Shown: in pieces, positions 1 through 15,000 of the stretch
How positions within the stretch are numbered: the stretch's first letter is position 1
Layout: each line of letters starts with the position of its first letter
Assembly (NCBI GenBank): GCA_016801845.1
Contig: CM028926.1
Span: 9,832,501-9,896,500, forward strand
Direction of reading: 5' to 3'
Origin: Polydactylus sextarius
Taxonomy: Eukaryota > Chordata > Actinopteri > Polynemidae
Length of the DNA stretch: 64,000 nt
Program-made: the position numbers and the translations under genes
The notes under the pieces: model-generated
Told to the model about the DNA's origin: nothing
The model's database searches: none
The model's input: only the letters and a program-made list of their open reading frames with translations

Positions 1-2103
1 CCCTGTCTGATACAGCACTTTCTCAAGGAGAAGGTGGCCAAGGACGAATAGTAGCAGCGTGTAGGATGATGATGATCCACCGGGGACATCAACACCAACA
101 AGGGAGGAGGGAGAGAGATATTTCACCCAATGACGAGAGGAAAGAGTTGATATAGACGCTACAATCCACCGCAGACGTAAACTATAAACTATAAACAGAG
201 AACAGTTTCCATTTCTACCTTCACACACTGTAATTAATTTGATAAGATGAGAGGTGAGCTCAAGTCTGCAGAGGCAATAAAAAGAGATGGAGAGAGAGGT
301 TTGTGTTTTGTATAATTTAGGAGAATCTGGAGGCTGTTGGCGTTTGTTGGACGTAATTTCGCTTCGGTCTAAAATAAGATGATGGAGCAGGAGAGAAATT
401 AATGTAGCATGAATGCTAACAGGAAATAAAGTATAATTTCACAGAAAACATGTGCAGAAACAAGTTATTTTCAATATTTCATTTAACAACGAGAAGCTGC
501 AGCGTCTGCATCCAGTAAAACGTCGTTTTAATCATCGTTTCATTTCACTAATCGATGAATCAACTGATTGCTTGGTTGTGACGGTTTAACATTCTGCACC
601 GTTTGTCCTCTCCTGTCGCTCCGCCTCCATCTACATCTGACAGCGTTTATGAGCTATGACCCTGAAATTATCCTCGCAGCATCCCTCTCATTAACGCTCT
701 CGCTAGCGACAAGAGGATATTTCCATTATCTGTCACGAGTAGTTATAAGTCCATTCTCGCCTTTAACGTCTGAAGGGAAATGACTCCTATAGCGGCATCA
801 GCTCGTTCTCTGTCGCTCAATCTACGATTTGAAGCATTAACTCATGTCGTCGTGATGTGACATCGTGTCCATTTCGCATCTTTCTTCGTGGTTTTTTTTG
901 TTGTAAATCTGCTGTTGCTTGAACGCCGCAGCCTCGTACCTCTATCATTCGGTTTGATCTGAGATAAAAACCAATCAAGCGCTCTGGAGATTTCCATTAG
1001 TTTGATGAGATATGAAAATGGCTCCGAGCGCAAATCTGAAATAGTCTGCTGTTTTCAGACAAACCCATTAAAAGTCATTTGATCTTCTGTGTGCTAATTA
1101 TAGCAGCTGTAGCCTGCTCCGCCGGACGCCACCCCCTCCACCACATCCTTATCTTTCAGGAGCCTATTTAGCATCACCGATCATCTCAACGTCTAGGTTT
1201 TTCTTTTCTTTTTTTTGGAAAGCGTCAGAAAGGTCCGACTCCAGTTTAACAAGGTCAGATGATCGGTCAAACCAGAGAGACAAACTCCTGCTGTGAAGTG
1301 TGTGTCCTCCCCACGGAGACTTGACTGATTAGTCATCGGCCTCAGCACGTCTCACTAGACTTATATTCTTCTCTGGTCTGATTGAAATCCTCCTGCCCTC
1401 ATCCCCGCTGAGCGTCTGAGGGAGGGCAGAGCCGCAGCTTAATGACAGATAAGCATATCTACATTACATCCATCATTTCCTCCCCTCCTCCTTCTCCTCC
1501 TCTTCCTCCTTGGTAAAGATGGCTTCGCCTGGAGCGTCGCAGCTAACGCAGACATGTGGGTCGTAGCTCTGCAGCTCTGCAATCAGGACACATGTTCATT
1601 TCAAATCATCCCAGGTGGTTACTGGTTAGCGGCGCCGCACGCAGCGATGCAGCCACGAGTCCAAGTCGAACTCAGCTTGTAAAAGTCGTAATCAGAGCGA
1701 AGGTGAATTTTAATACGTCCTCCTTTTCTTCCCTAAGATTGAAGCAATGAAAAATGATTTTGATATTAAATTTTTAAACATCCAATATGTTCTGGAAATC
1801 TATTTTAACATCACCTGCAGCGTACGTGAAGGATGTAGCTGTTTTGTCTTTTGTACATTATATTTATTTTGTCAGATTACCTCACGACCTCCGGCGTTTC
1901 CCCACGCAGTAAATCTGTCACCCGCTGTCACATCGTCAGATATTTTGGAAACGTTACAACTCGTCCTTGATCTTCCTCCTCCTCCTCTCCTCTTCCTCTC
2001 AGAGGCCTCGCCACAACTCACAACTCACGCCTGGATGTGATATTTCCATGTTGTCCTTGAAACTGCGTTTCCCCGCCTGCTCTCAATGTCATCCCCCACT
2101 GAG

Positions 2104-2137
<34 letters not shown>

Positions 2138-5100
2138 TGTAACACTGTAACACTCATTTAGTCGCATTGCTCTTTTCTTTCCTCTCTTTTTTTTTTTTTT
2201 AGGACAAATTGGTTGTTTTTATACAAAATTTCTCCTCGTGGCCACTTTTCATCTTCCTCAGTTTCTCAACAATTACAAATGCTCATTAACCGAGGGGGAG
2301 TCCGAGCAGCAGAGAGAGATGTCAGTGATGGAGTAAAAGCTGGAGGTGCTCCTGTTACTGTGGCTCTTTTATTGACAAGTCTTGCTGTCTCAACGAAGGC
2401 TGCCTGGTCCTGAGGAGCAGCAGCAGCAGCAGCAGTAGCGTGGTGCTGCATGCTGATGAGTGCTCATCCATCCAGTGGGAAAATGAAAAAAAAAAAAAAA
2501 AAAAAGCAAAGCAAGAAGAGTTGGGAGTGATGGTTGGGAGGGCGGCGGGGGGGAGACAGGAAGGATGCGGCGCTGTGATTTCAGTCGGTGAAAGTAAAGT
2601 GAGCACAGGTCATTTCTTTCCAAATCCTCCTCTTCTCTTCTCAGAGCAAGAAATTAGGTGGTTGTGCTGTCTCCGTCAGACGAGAGAGAAAGAGAGAGGG
2701 GTACACTCCTGTGTCTAATCCTCTCTTTTAAACTTGCTGAGAGTGCAGGACAAAGTGGGGGAAAGAGTCAACGTCCACATAAAGCGACCAGTGGAAAACA
2801 CAGCCTCGTAGTTCAAAACAAACCGAGCCCCCTTTTCTAACAATCACCTAAGCTCTAAATCTCCTGTGTAGCTACTGCCAGAGACTGTCGCTTCTCAACC
2901 GGCCCCAGAGAGTCAGAAATTCCCCCTGCAACCCTCATTAACTCCTCTACGTCGGTGATGTCAGGCTTTGACACCACATATAACCCCCCTCCACTTCACC
3001 AGGGTTGATAGACCTCCCACCCTGCACAGAAAGGCTTTTAATAAATGGACAGGCAATGGCCAATTTAATCATGCTAATGTGTATGTTACAGTGGGCGGCT
3101 TATCGGCTATTTGATCTCCATACGGGTTCGCTGGAGAGAGGATACAGGAGGGGAGAAAAAAGGGAAGTAAAAGGGAGTGAAAGCTCGTCAATGTAGCCTC
3201 CGTGAGCGAGGTAATGAAGACAGCAGCTCTGAGTCTAATTGAAGGGAGAGATGCAAGCGACACAAGAAACAAGGGAGATCATTAGGCAGAAGCAAATCTT
3301 TCCTGTTTGAACACAAGAAACTGCTCAAGCAGAAATGGGAAATAGAGGGAGAGGGAGGGTGTCAAGTTTAGGCTAAGTGCATTGTTTGACTTTAGCGTCG
3401 ATGCTAGCTGTTGTGTTTATTTTAGTCGTAAACATCTGGCGCAGTGATGTCAAGAATGTAATCCGCTCTACCAGGACACGTGGGTCATAAGCCTGGATAG
3501 AAGAAGAAAAAAAGGCGGCTCACATGGCTCAAAGAGAGAGAGAAGCAGGTGGACGAGGTGAAGAGATGAGTTGTCTAGAGATGAGTGCTCAGAGCAGAAT
3601 ATAGAGATGAAAGCAAAGACGTTGTTCATGCAGAGAGCTTTTAGTGGTCAGGAGGGAAGAGGAGGAAGAAGAAGAATGGATGATTGTACTGACAAGATCT
3701 GCAAAAAAAAAAAAACGAGGCTCAAACCTGCTGAGCAGCTAAATAAAACCACCTGAAAATGGACCTCAATCATTACAGTCGTGGGTCATTAATGCAAAAT
3801 GAAAAGCAATTATCTTCTTCCTCTAAGAAATACTTCAATCATACACCTGCGTGGCCTAGCAACTGAACAACGAGCTCCGGGTGAAACCGTCGGTGTAATT
3901 ATCTCTTTATCGCTGCAGCGCACACACATATCAGTTATTTCTCTGTTGACTGACTTTAATGTGTGTATCATCGCGTCTGTGAAACAAAAACACACCTCGC
4001 TCTCTGTTTTTATCTGTTGTATTTTACATAAAGACGAGAAAATTGATCACGGATCCTCGAATTCAATTAAAGCTCTAATAAATCCAACCACTCGTCATCG
4101 CATTTGTCGTGAATCTACAGACACTCGTGGTCTTTGACGGCTGCATTGTTGTCGACGCTGCACAAAATCGGATCTGTGTTTCATCACGGATGATTATTGA
4201 GATTATTCAGCACAGTCCGCCATCTTTCTCCTGTCAGTGATCGGACTAACGAGAAACGTGATGTGCCTGGAAATGACAGAAACCAATCGACTGCGTGTGC
4301 GGTTAATCTAACCAGGTAGAGAAACGATGCAACATGCAGCTCTAAAAAAAAAATCTGTGTCAAGATGAGGCCGCGGGGAGAAATGGCTCTTCATGTTCCC
4401 CGCTCTGCCTGGCAGCTTCACGGCTGGAAGAATAAAAGAATCATGAAACATAAGATGCAGCAGGCGGACTGATGTCGCACGGCTGCAACGTCTGAGATGA
4501 GTCAGAAGAAGAAAACAAAACCTTTGACCTTCGTCCTGTGATGTCACGTCTGACTGACGGGGTTTACAACCTAAAAAGTTCAGATAATAAATCAGCGTGT
4601 TATTACCGTTTTTCTGAAAGAATTATTAAAGAGAATAGATTTATTTTTTAAAACTATTGCATCATTTCAAATATGCTTCTAATTTACACGACACCACTTT
4701 ACCAAATTAAAAAAAACGGAAAGTAATCCTTATGTTTTCGCTCTCTGTGTGTCTCTGAGCGTGCAACATTGGACTGGGCAGGCCCTGCAAGACAAGATCC
4801 TACTGGCCCACCAACTGGAGCCGGTTATAAATAGACCAGACACACCTTCTCCCCAGTGGAAAGGCAATGTGCCACAGGAAAGAGAGGAAAAAAAATACTT
4901 TGCTCTAATTAACAGTGTTTTTCGCTTCTTCTTCTACTTTTTCGTCTTCTTGGCTTCGTATCTCTCACCACTTCTCTACATTTACATTTACACGGCAGGC
5001 ATTTAGTCGTCCACAGACACTTTAAATGAGCACAGAGCATAATTAGTGCGTCGCAGTGATTACAGGCGGTCGTGGAGAGAGAGAGAGAGAGAGCGACGGT

Positions 5101-8100
5101 GCCCCGACAATAGTCTTGTGATTCTTATACAGCAAAGTAAGAGAGAGAAAAAGAGGGCGAGAGCAATTTGCAGCAAGCGAGAGGAGAAAAGATATGATTG
5201 GGGCTTTGGCGGAAAATGTAGGTTTGACTGCGACGCTGACAGCGTCTCCCGCTGTCTGATGGAGAGAGACAAGACGCAAGACTGAAAACGACTATATATT
5301 GTAAATACGTCCAGGAGATGTTTTCTCAGACTTCAAAGAAAGACTTTGAACATGAATCAGACACCAACATTTACATCAGACGCTTGAATTAGACTCTAAA
5401 GCTCTTGACCTTGTGCTGCCTGCTGCTCTGTTGGCTGCACTTGTATTAATTTTTATTATTTGGTGAGTTATAATTTTACACACACGATAGAATAAGAATA
5501 AATCAAGATTTTTATTCAAAGTGATGAAGAGTGGACTCGACATATCATTTCTGATCATTTGTGAGCTGCAATAAAAAAAAAAAAAAAAATGTGACAAAGC
5601 TGTTCTGCTAAAAGTCCCGTCAGCACTAAAGACAGATGTCTGGCAGCGTTATAGATTTTATATTGGATATATATCAAATCGAGGGTTTGATTATTGAACC
5701 GTTTGCATTGAATCGTTTATCTTCTACTTCCTTATCGACTGTCTCTTCCTCACAACTTGATGTGGATCAACATGTTACAGTCTGTGTCTTCTACTCAACT
5801 TTAAACTTTGGATCAAACTTGGACCCTGAACTGTTTGTCAATAAATAAATTAAAAATAAAATAAAAAAAAAGAGGAAGTGAAGCAGCAGCAGGTGAAGCA
5901 GCAGCAGGTGATGCAGCGTCCGTTCATCACCTCATCGTTCGTTATTTGTTTTTGTTTCGTTGTGTCTTTGTGTAACTGTAAATTCTCGCTCTTTGGTCTT
6001 CGGTTGCGTGCGAAAATAAAAAAAAAACTAAAAAACCCTCTGACGCCGGGGGTCATTTTCATTTTGCCCACAAGGACGTGGTGTTGATGAATGCAGCAAA
6101 CAGAGCAGAGCAGCTGTTACCGCGCCGCTCGTCACTTCTTCTGTCTCTTGCTATCGTGGCCTCGTTCCCTCTTTCTCCATTATTTCTCCTTCTAAGTCTT
6201 TTCTTTTTCCTCCTTCCTGTCGCTTCGAGCTTCTGATGATCTATCACCTCCTCTCTCCTCTGCTCCACTTCTTCTTCTTCTTCTTTCTATCTCTTTCTCC
6301 CCCTTTTTTTTTTTTCTTTCTCTTTCTCTTTCTCCCGCAGCCTCAATGTTCCTTCGTGTGAATAGCTGGGATGCTTTTGTAGAGTGTTTCCATAGTGACG
6401 GGCCATTTGAACAAGTCGTCATTCACGTCCATTTTTTTTTTTTTGCTGTAAGCTGGAGAGAGGCCATGTTATCTCCCCCTGACACACACACACACACACA
6501 CTCAGACAAACCTGCGGCGCTCAATCACCACAAACCGTTACCTCTGCAAACCACCGCGCCGCTGCACATCTTTTCTAGCCGGGAGTTTAATTACGAACAC
6601 GTCTCGCTACTGTTCGCTTCCCATCGCTGAACACGGTGAAGAGAGAGAAAGATATTGGGTTGCAGCTCAATCACGTCTCTCCTTGGAAACTATTAGCAAG
6701 GTTAATATATAAAAGGTGGGATGTTTTTAGGATTCAAAACTGACACCTGTAAATAATTACCACAGAACAGGATGTGGGTAAGGAAGGACAAAGGTGGACG
6801 CGAGGTTTAATAAATAACTTTTTTTAAACTTAAAAATGTGCCAGAAGCATCTGACATTTAATATTTAACCACATATAATGATTTTTAATCTGTGTGAGAA
6901 GAAAAGACAATTTGGCTCCAATAAAATTCTCCTCAACGAGCCGAGTTTAACGTTAGTAAACTAGTTTTTACGGCCGCTTCCAGGTTGAGGGTGATGACAA
7001 AACAGCATCATCTAATGGTTTTATTCACCTTGTTTTGTCAAGACAACAAATCCCATGATTCTTTGCAACTTGCATCACGACATCATGACACCAAAGAGAG
7101 GTTAAGTCTTTAAGCGCTGGCACCGGGAGTCGAACGTGTAGAAAGAAATCACTTCATCACTTTGAACTCCTCGTCTCCGTCAACTCCTTTTTACTCGTCT
7201 GAATAATTTTCCTCGTCTCGAGACATGAAAGGAAATAATGTTAATGGCGTTTTCAGTGTCTCGTATTATTTGGCGGCAACTCAACAAAGTCTCGTCAGAT
7301 TAGAAACTAACTTCCCGGTCGATTCAAGGTTTCTGTCAAATGTCTAAACATTAGGTTAAAGTCTGGACAGTGAGCGGACGAGTTGTTTCCCTCAAACTGT
7401 GTGTGAGCGTTTGTCCCGTTTGTGTCGCTCTGTGGGTTTGGAGCAGTGACTCATAGGGCAATTCCTGCACAGTCTCGAGACACTTGAAATGGTGGAGACA
7501 AAAGGCCATTTCACTCAGACAGAGGAGCTCATTTGCATCTCCAGTAAGAAGGAGAAGAAGAAGGAGGAGGTGGAGGAGGGGGTTGCCCTTTTGATTCACA
7601 GTCAAAGAACATGACACCCTTTTTTTTTCTCCCCCTCTCTCCTTTTTATTATTCTGTTTTTACTGTCTCCTTCCTGTTCTCGGCGGCGGTGGGAGGTGGA
7701 GGAGGTGTTTGGTCAGCAGGAAGATGTCACTGTCCCTCCGTCACTGAGCCTCCTCCTCCCTCCTCCTCTGTCATCTGCTATTGTTGTTGCTGGTGAGATG
7801 TTTGCGTGGTGACGGCGATGGTGTCAACAGGGGGTCACTCTCGCTCTCTCTCCACCTCCCACCGTCCGGTCTTTTTAGATTAAAGCGTTTATTTTTTTTG
7901 TTTGGTTTTTTTTTTTAGATTTTATTTTATTTTTTTGGCTGCACAGGAAACTACCACTTCCTTTTCTAAACTCTTAAATGTTCAAAACAGTAAACAAAGC
8001 TAATATTAGCTTGTCGGATGCCACACGTCTTTACAATGTTATAACAACAGCTGACAATGTGACAAAAGTATTTAGAGGTCGACAGATCTTATGACGTCGG

Positions 8101-8981
8101 GGTCGGCCGATGGCCGATATATGCTGCCGATAATTGAACGTCTCTATTTCTATTTGCTCACTAACTTGACTCAGTTTCTAGTGTTTTCCACTTGGTGCTA
8201 GTTCCTGGTAAAAGCTACTTTTTTAGTCCCTGGTCCAATCGATCTGAGTCGATACTAAAGCGTGACGTGAACAGACTGCCGGCCACTGATTGGTCAGAGC
8301 AACAAGTTCAGCATCTCCTCCTGTCTTCCATTAATGTTTACTGATGTTTTTGTGTCACGACGTCGCCTCATTCACGTCGAGGACCAACTAAACTGTGATG
8401 GAAAACGACATGTCTGGTACCAAACCAAACCGATATCGATCAATATATCGGTCTATCTCTAGACAAAAGTATTCACGAAAAAAAAAAACGTCTTCTTCAA
8501 ACTCGGGACTTTTCATTTCTTTCTTTCATCGTTGTTTTGTGACGTTAACTTAGTGACAGTATCAGTCCTCAGACAGACATTCAGACACACACACACACAC
8601 ACACACTCAGGTAATCAATGAGTTAAACCCCTGCTGATACGATCCTACAGGGAAATTCAAGACATAATAACCAAACACAAGCCTTGTTATATAAAAGCTA
8701 ATAAAGTAATAAAAATAGTGTAACTGCTCGTCTCCTGAGCTGTTTATTAGAACAATAATTGTCCGTGTACATGTCGAACATATAGGTTTTATTCCCTTAC
8801 ATGTGTGTGTGTGTCTCACCGCTGTTCGTCTTGTTAAAGTATTAAGTCGCCACAGGGAAGGATTAGGTGGATTAACAATGCCAGGCATTTCTCCACGCAG
8901 TCACATGGACACTAAGCATTCTGGGAACTCACGAGTCCCTCGTTGTGGAGAGCTGGTGCTTTTATAAGCATCAAGGGAGTG

Positions 8982-9017
<36 letters not shown>

Positions 9018-9387
9018 AGGATGGCTTCACCATACCTCTCTGCCAAATTTAGCCCCGGTTGCCACCGCTCTGTGAGGCCGACAAGGTTTTATAGACCTGT
9101 TGACACTGGAGCTGATTGCAGTGAAGCTGCAGCAGCACGGAGCGACTTTTCCAGCAACACCCACCAAACCTGTTCATTACTGCGTCTGAATTATTTTTAT
9201 ATTTACGGTCGATTTCAGAGTCACGTCTCCTGGTGTTTATTTATCAGAGGAGTCGTCACTCCAGGCTGGAAAAAAAGTGTTTTAGATATTAAAACCTTTA
9301 TTTAATCGTTTTCCCACTGTCCTCTCGGTGTGTGTCCTGAGCTCACACACACACACACACTGCTGCTCCGAGTGTTTGACCTGAGAC

Positions 9388-9419
<32 letters not shown>

Positions 9420-11975
9420 GATCAGATTAGCTTCTTTGGACCCTGTCCAGATGCTGTGAGGGAGGTTGTGTAATAACTGACCCGTACACGTCTACGGGGG
9501 TTTTTCTAAAACCTCGTTAAGGAAAAATATCTCCTTTATTATTGTATATTTGGATATCAAGCTTCTTTTACTACGTCAATTTAGCCGTTTGAAGAACCAG
9601 ACTAAAAAGAAAAAAGAGGAGTGTTTGTGTGTGTGCATGCGTGTGTTATTTCACGACGAGCGCCGTCGTGTCTTAGCTTGTTTTATGTGAAACTTGGCCC
9701 AATGAAACGTTGAAGTGTGTGTGTGCTGGAGGCAGACTGCTACTGCACGTTCTTCTTTTTTTTTTTTTTTTTTTTTTTGCAAACGAGCTAAATGAGTCTC
9801 AGCCCACACGGTTTTTTGACAAGCGTCTGTGGTGGCAGGCGTTTTTTTTTTGTTTGTTTGTTTTTTTCCCCCTCCCTCTTTTTCTTTCTCTCCATCCTTT
9901 TGTTTTCTTCGTTTAACTCACTAATCCTCCACGCAGCGGCAGGTTTTCACACTTACGCATGATATTAACGTCTCATACTGAGTCAGAAATGACAGACGGA
10001 TGCTGGATGACTCGTGTTTCTTAAGGTGCGGCCGCATATTTTTCCACTTGACACCAGATCTTATTGAGCTTGATGTTAGTGATTAATACGTATCATAAAA
10101 AGGATTATTGTCTGTAGAAATACAACTTTCTACCTCTACATCCACCCCCTTTTCTTTTCTTACAACGTGTCAACGCCTTGTTGATAACTCATCTATATGA
10201 TTGCATATCTCGGGGCAAACAGACCAAACCCTTTTCCCTTCCTGAGTTGAATTAACACCAGAAGGTACATGAGTCACGTAACTGCCAGTCATTGATATCA
10301 TCAGCAGCTTTTTTTTTTTCTTTCTTCTTTTTTCTAAATCAGGCCAGGTGACCCTCGAGGGCTCCCTTATTCACTTCACCTACGTTTGAACTTTTTTTTT
10401 TTTTTACGTTTAAGTCACTTTTGGCATGAAGTTTTCACGTGTTTCATGTTGGAAACACGACGAAATCGAAAGTGTCAAGAGTTCGGTTACGTCAGTAAAA
10501 ATCAGGCTACATCATTTCTCTTCCTCTGTGGATTAGGTTGATATTGGATGATGTAAAAAGAAAAAAAAAAAAATTTGCAGCAGTGAAGCCGAATACATCT
10601 CCTGAAATAGTTGAGTCTCATGTGTTACGCTACCACGAACACACACGTGACTGCAGATTTAAGGCTTGAAACTTAAAAACACGCTGAGATTTCGTTGCTC
10701 TAGATGAGTCAGAGAGAGAGTGTTTGTTGCCTCTTTTCCTCCTCATGTTGGTGCAACGAGAGGAGAAGTGTGAGCGTGACAAAGATGACGAAGATGAAGA
10801 TGATGATGGAGGAACGAAGGGAAACGAGGTTAAATCTGAAGCTTGATTAAATCAAGACAGTCCGGCGTTTGTCTGGACGTTTTATACGATTGAATAATCG
10901 CGTGTGCTTGTGTTGCAGACTGTGTATGAGTGTGTGAGTGTGTGTTGAGCCGCAGAGTCTACACACACACACACACACACACACTCTACAGCCAACTGCT
11001 GATTACACAGCACTTGTTTTGTCCTCGCTCTGCTCTGTTCTGCGTCTATTATCAGCCTGGGAGCCTGTGCAGAATTAGACAGCGAGCTTTGTCTAACACA
11101 CTGTTACTCAAGTCTTCCTCTTCAGCTGTTTTGTCCTCGACTCTGCTCCTTCGTCTCGTGTTTTCCTCCACCCAACAAACAATAAATAAACAATGAAACA
11201 AGTCAGATATTTGCTTCGTTTTTTTTTTTTTGAGCTGAAACCTGCTTATTCAGCTTGATGACGCTGTGATTTATCGAGCTTCAGTTTCGGACGGTCGGTC
11301 GCTCGGTCGGTGTCCATTTTGTGCGTTTAGTTATTTTGAGTGACGGATGGGCAGAGTGGGTGTTCCTGCTTCCTGTTCGCTGAGCACAGTCGATGATAAC
11401 AGGAAAGACGACGAGAGGAAAGACGGAGAGATAACGAGTTTCCTCCTCCTCTTGTTCAAACAGTCGGGAGGTAAACAAAGATGTGAAAACACAAACCAGA
11501 ACATGTCATTTTATTAAATTATATACATTGTTGTTGTTGATGTTGTTGTGAGGTGAAGCTGCAGCAGCAGCATCATCAGGGAAGCATCTGTGTTTACCTT
11601 GAAGTAGGAACTGATCCACCCATTTGTGGAAATATTTCAGTCCCTGGAGATGTGAGGAGGATTGTCCTGGTTTGTGAAGCATGACTGACTTCTTCTTCTT
11701 CTTCTTCTTCTTCTTCTCCTCATTTTAACCATCAACCTGGCCAAACATTCCCGAGGTGCACTGCAGCACTGACTTGCAGCAGCAGCAGCCAAAGCGTCGA
11801 CAGCCGTCTTGTAACAGTTACAAAACCGAGTGCACGAGCAGAATTAGCTTTATGTGTTTGAATTTCATAGCAGCATCAGATTTTATGAGGAAAAAAGCGA
11901 GTGAAGCTGACAATGTTTTAAATCTTCTTGTTTATTGCCGATGCAATGATTGACTGCATTAACCTTCCTTGTTTC

Positions 11976-12008
<33 letters not shown>

Positions 12009-12015
12009 TGTTCAG
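1..12015 (+). other. aplp2: Non-coding stretch, probably aplp2 intron 1 (3' part)
   Basis: No exon of a recognisable gene was found on either strand over 12 kb. The first aplp2 exon seen starts at 12016 with the residues that follow the signal peptide, and no ATG plus hydrophobic leader with a phase-0 donor was found upstream, so exon 1 is inferred to lie before the window. The stretch holds CA repeats (2107-2134, about 6482-6500, 8586-8606, 9343-9360, 9391-9418, 10962-10983), long T runs (8986-9016, 9758-9778), a probable MITE (8061-8473) and poly-purine or poly-pyrimidine tracts. The many 60-120 aa open frames here are low-complexity and have no homology that I recognise. Confidence 0.7.
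8061..8473. mobile_element. Probable MITE (non-autonomous DNA transposon)
   Basis: A block of about 390 bp is flanked by the direct repeat GACAAAAGTATT (8061-8072 and 8462-8473). Its ends are imperfect inverted repeats: TAGAGGTCGACAGAT on the left, and the complement of ATCGGTCTATCTCTAG on the right. Inside are phrases such as GGCCGATGGCCGATATAT. The ends resemble fish hAT-like MITEs, from memory only. The 12-bp direct repeat may be an 8-bp target duplication plus chance extension. It encodes nothing. Confidence 0.6.
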
Positions 12016-15000
12016 GCGCTGGCGGCCAACGCTGGTACGGGTTTTGCCGTAGCCGAACCGCAGGTGGCGATGTTCTGCGGTAAACTCAACATGCACGTCA
12101 ACATTCAGACCGGACGCTGGGAACCGGACCCGTCGGGAACCAAGAGCTGCGTAGGAACCAAAGAAGGCGTGTTGCAGTACTGCCAGGAGGTGAGTCACCG
12201 TGACACAGACGAGGGGCATCTCCTCATCCTCATCACAGTCGTATCAGTGTCACAGAGGTTGAAACTCAAGCAGCAGCAGACTGAGGGTGGAGGAGATATT
12301 TTAAAACTCTGAATCATCATCCTCGTGTTATTTTACTCCTGATTCAAAGCTAAACTTTGCAGTGGAAATGTTATAAAAGTAATTTAGTAACGATTTGACA
12401 TTTTAGGAGGAAATCGATTCGACTTAATCACCTTCATGTCTGGAGGATAAATACAAACGCGGTGCAGTGTTTTTAATTAGTTGTAGCAATATTTATGATA
12501 ATCAGCTGCTTGTTAGCTTCATCATTCAATTAAACTGCAACGTTATTTGTTGTTTTAATTCATAATTTTCAGTAGCTTTAGAGTTGAAGAAACAATGTAA
12601 AGACAGAAAAGTGGACTGAACAAGTCTCGTTGTTGTTGCCGAGGGCAAATTGGCTACTGAGATGGAAAATGTCACTTTTAATTTCCCTGTGATTTATCAT
12701 TAGCGAGACTATTGAGCTGTTGCCTGAAAGACAGACATTATTTTTACTGTAGTGGGAGGCATTTCAATTAGCAGTCCCTCTGAGTGCCACTTTATTGAGC
12801 TGTCGCTGGTTGTTGTCGTCTTACAACATGGATGTCTTCTCCTTTTTGTTTCTTTATGTACTCATTCTCATTCTACTGTATCTCCAAACCCAGAGGGAGC
12901 CGCTGGTATTACTGTCACGCTTTTATTATGCGGCCGTAGATTCTCACGCAGCTTTTACTCCTCAAGCCTCGGTTGCATTTATTGATGACATTTTAATGGC
13001 ATTTTGGAGAAAGTGTAAATTGCGTGCTCTTTCACGGCTCAGCAGATGGCATCTCCAGAGTATAAAGCACGGATTAAAGGATCCCATTGAAAGCTCCACT
13101 TATCGCACCTTCTTTCCTCCTGCAGCACACACACACACACGAATATTTCTTTATTTAATACACACTTTTCCTCCCCTCACCCTACAGATGTATCCCGAGC
13201 TCCAAATCACAAACGTGGTGGAAGCCAATCAGCCGATTCGTATCGAGAACTGGTGCAAGAAGGAGAAGAAGGTGTGCAAAGGCCACGCCCATATCGTGGT
13301 GCCTTACAAATGCTTAGGTAAGCGTGTGCAACTTAAAAAAAAAACTTAAGAGGACTGGAAATGGTCCCTTTCATATCAGGTGTCCTCTCATTGTCCCGTA
13401 TCAGTTCTTCTTTCAACACTGAGAAAGAAAAGTGATTATGAGGCATCGCAGCCACAGGCGGAGGTGACGTGAAGTGATATTGGAGTCTGATTCAGTCGAC
13501 TAATCTTGGCCTTGAGCTGCAGATTGAGCAGATGCAGGCAGGGTGGGAGCTAATGTCTCTCAGAAACGGATTGCTAAAGGCAACGAGGAGGAGGAGGAGG
13601 AGGAGGAGGCTATTATTGCTGGGGAGGCTTGTTGAGCAATAAAACACAATCTTATTTTCCCCCTCAGACAGTGGCCATAAACTCACACAGACACACAGGG
13701 TCAGCGAGGGGGAGGTCTGTCGAGGAGGCCCCTGCTTTTATTACTCCCCGTTCCTCCATTTTCCCACTCGCCACAGACACACCTCTCTCCTCTTCTGTCC
13801 TTCCTTCATCTCCTGCAGCATCACTGTAATCAGCGGTGGCAACATGGTCATATTCTCCTTTATTAAATGTCAGCTAGAGCCTCAGACTTTCTTCTGTCCT
13901 TCCTGACGTCCATGTCGCACCAAACCAACTCCTGCTGCCTCTGAGTTCTGCAGTAACACAAAAAAAACAAGGTTTCTCTCCCTCTCTCTCTCTCTGTCTT
14001 TCTCTTTTTGCACTTGTCCGAGCTACTGTAATGACAGGACGGGGGAAAAAAAAAAATCATCGTCCTCTGTGCTGCAAACATTTCCCAGCACCCTTCCTCT
14101 GTCCAAAAGCTTCTCGCTGATTGAGTCGTGCTGCTTTCTGAGATGAAAAAGCCATTAGCGGTTGCACTGGACTGTGAAATGGGCGACTATTCAAAGGCAT
14201 TTTTTGGCAAAGGCGAAAGAGAGAGAGGAGGTTCGTTGGGGCGACAGCAAACACCACAACTTGTGGGTCGGTCGGGACTCAAAAATCTGCAACAACAACT
14301 GTCTTTGCTCATTAAATACTTTTTTTTTTAAGCCTCGTCGTTAGAGGTCGACGACCTCGTGACCCTCGTCCGCCGCTTCGCTTGGTTGCAAACGAGTCGC
14401 CTGAACAGAGAGGGAGCGGAGACAGATGGAGATGGAGAGATAAACATAAGGTGTTGGCAACAAGGAGGCTATTGAGTAGGTTTCAGCTTAATTATGTAAT
14501 GGAGCATGTTAGAGGTTTAATTGGAGGCCTCTGATCGTATGTTACGAGCCACGGCGTGCCTCGCTTCACCTCGCCAGCCCACGGTTCCTCAAACCGCAAC
14601 TGTCATGTGATTTTTTTTTTTCACGAAGAGTGAACATTAATTATAACAGAACCAAAAAAAAAAAAAAAAGGTGGGCTACAGCTTGAAGAGGAAGAAGGCC
14701 AGAACTGAAGCGACCATGTCAGGTTAATAGGTTTATATGAATAATGCAAAACGCTAAAAGAAGGAGCTTATTGTGAAAACGGTGAATGTTCTTCATGCAT
14801 AAGGTTCAGACGCGGAGCCACAATCCCTCCATGTTTCCCGTCTTTTAAACAATGAATGTGGTTTTTGTTCGTTGGCACTTTTACACTTTAATCCCCGGCA
14901 GCGTGACGTCTTTGTCAAACAGCGGAGGATTATTTAAGAGACGATGTTCGTGTCTTGTAGGTTATAAATGATCTGATCTCGACCTTTGAGCTGTTTTTTG

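Noticed and set aside
1..50. Open reading to a TAG that looks like the end of a protein (LIQHFLKEKVAKDE), with an AATAAA at about 276
   Set aside because: It could be the last exon of an upstream gene, but only 16 residues are visible, no family is recognised, and the stretch is best read as aplp2 intron 1. It is not annotated.
7113..7140. tRNA B-box-like sequence on the minus strand (GTTCGACTCCC)
   Set aside because: No A box at the right distance and no cloverleaf; neither a tRNA nor a clear SINE could be supported.
12795..13349. 184-aa plus-strand frame
   Set aside because: It is intron 2 sequence read through into aplp2 exon 3; the true exon starts at 13188.
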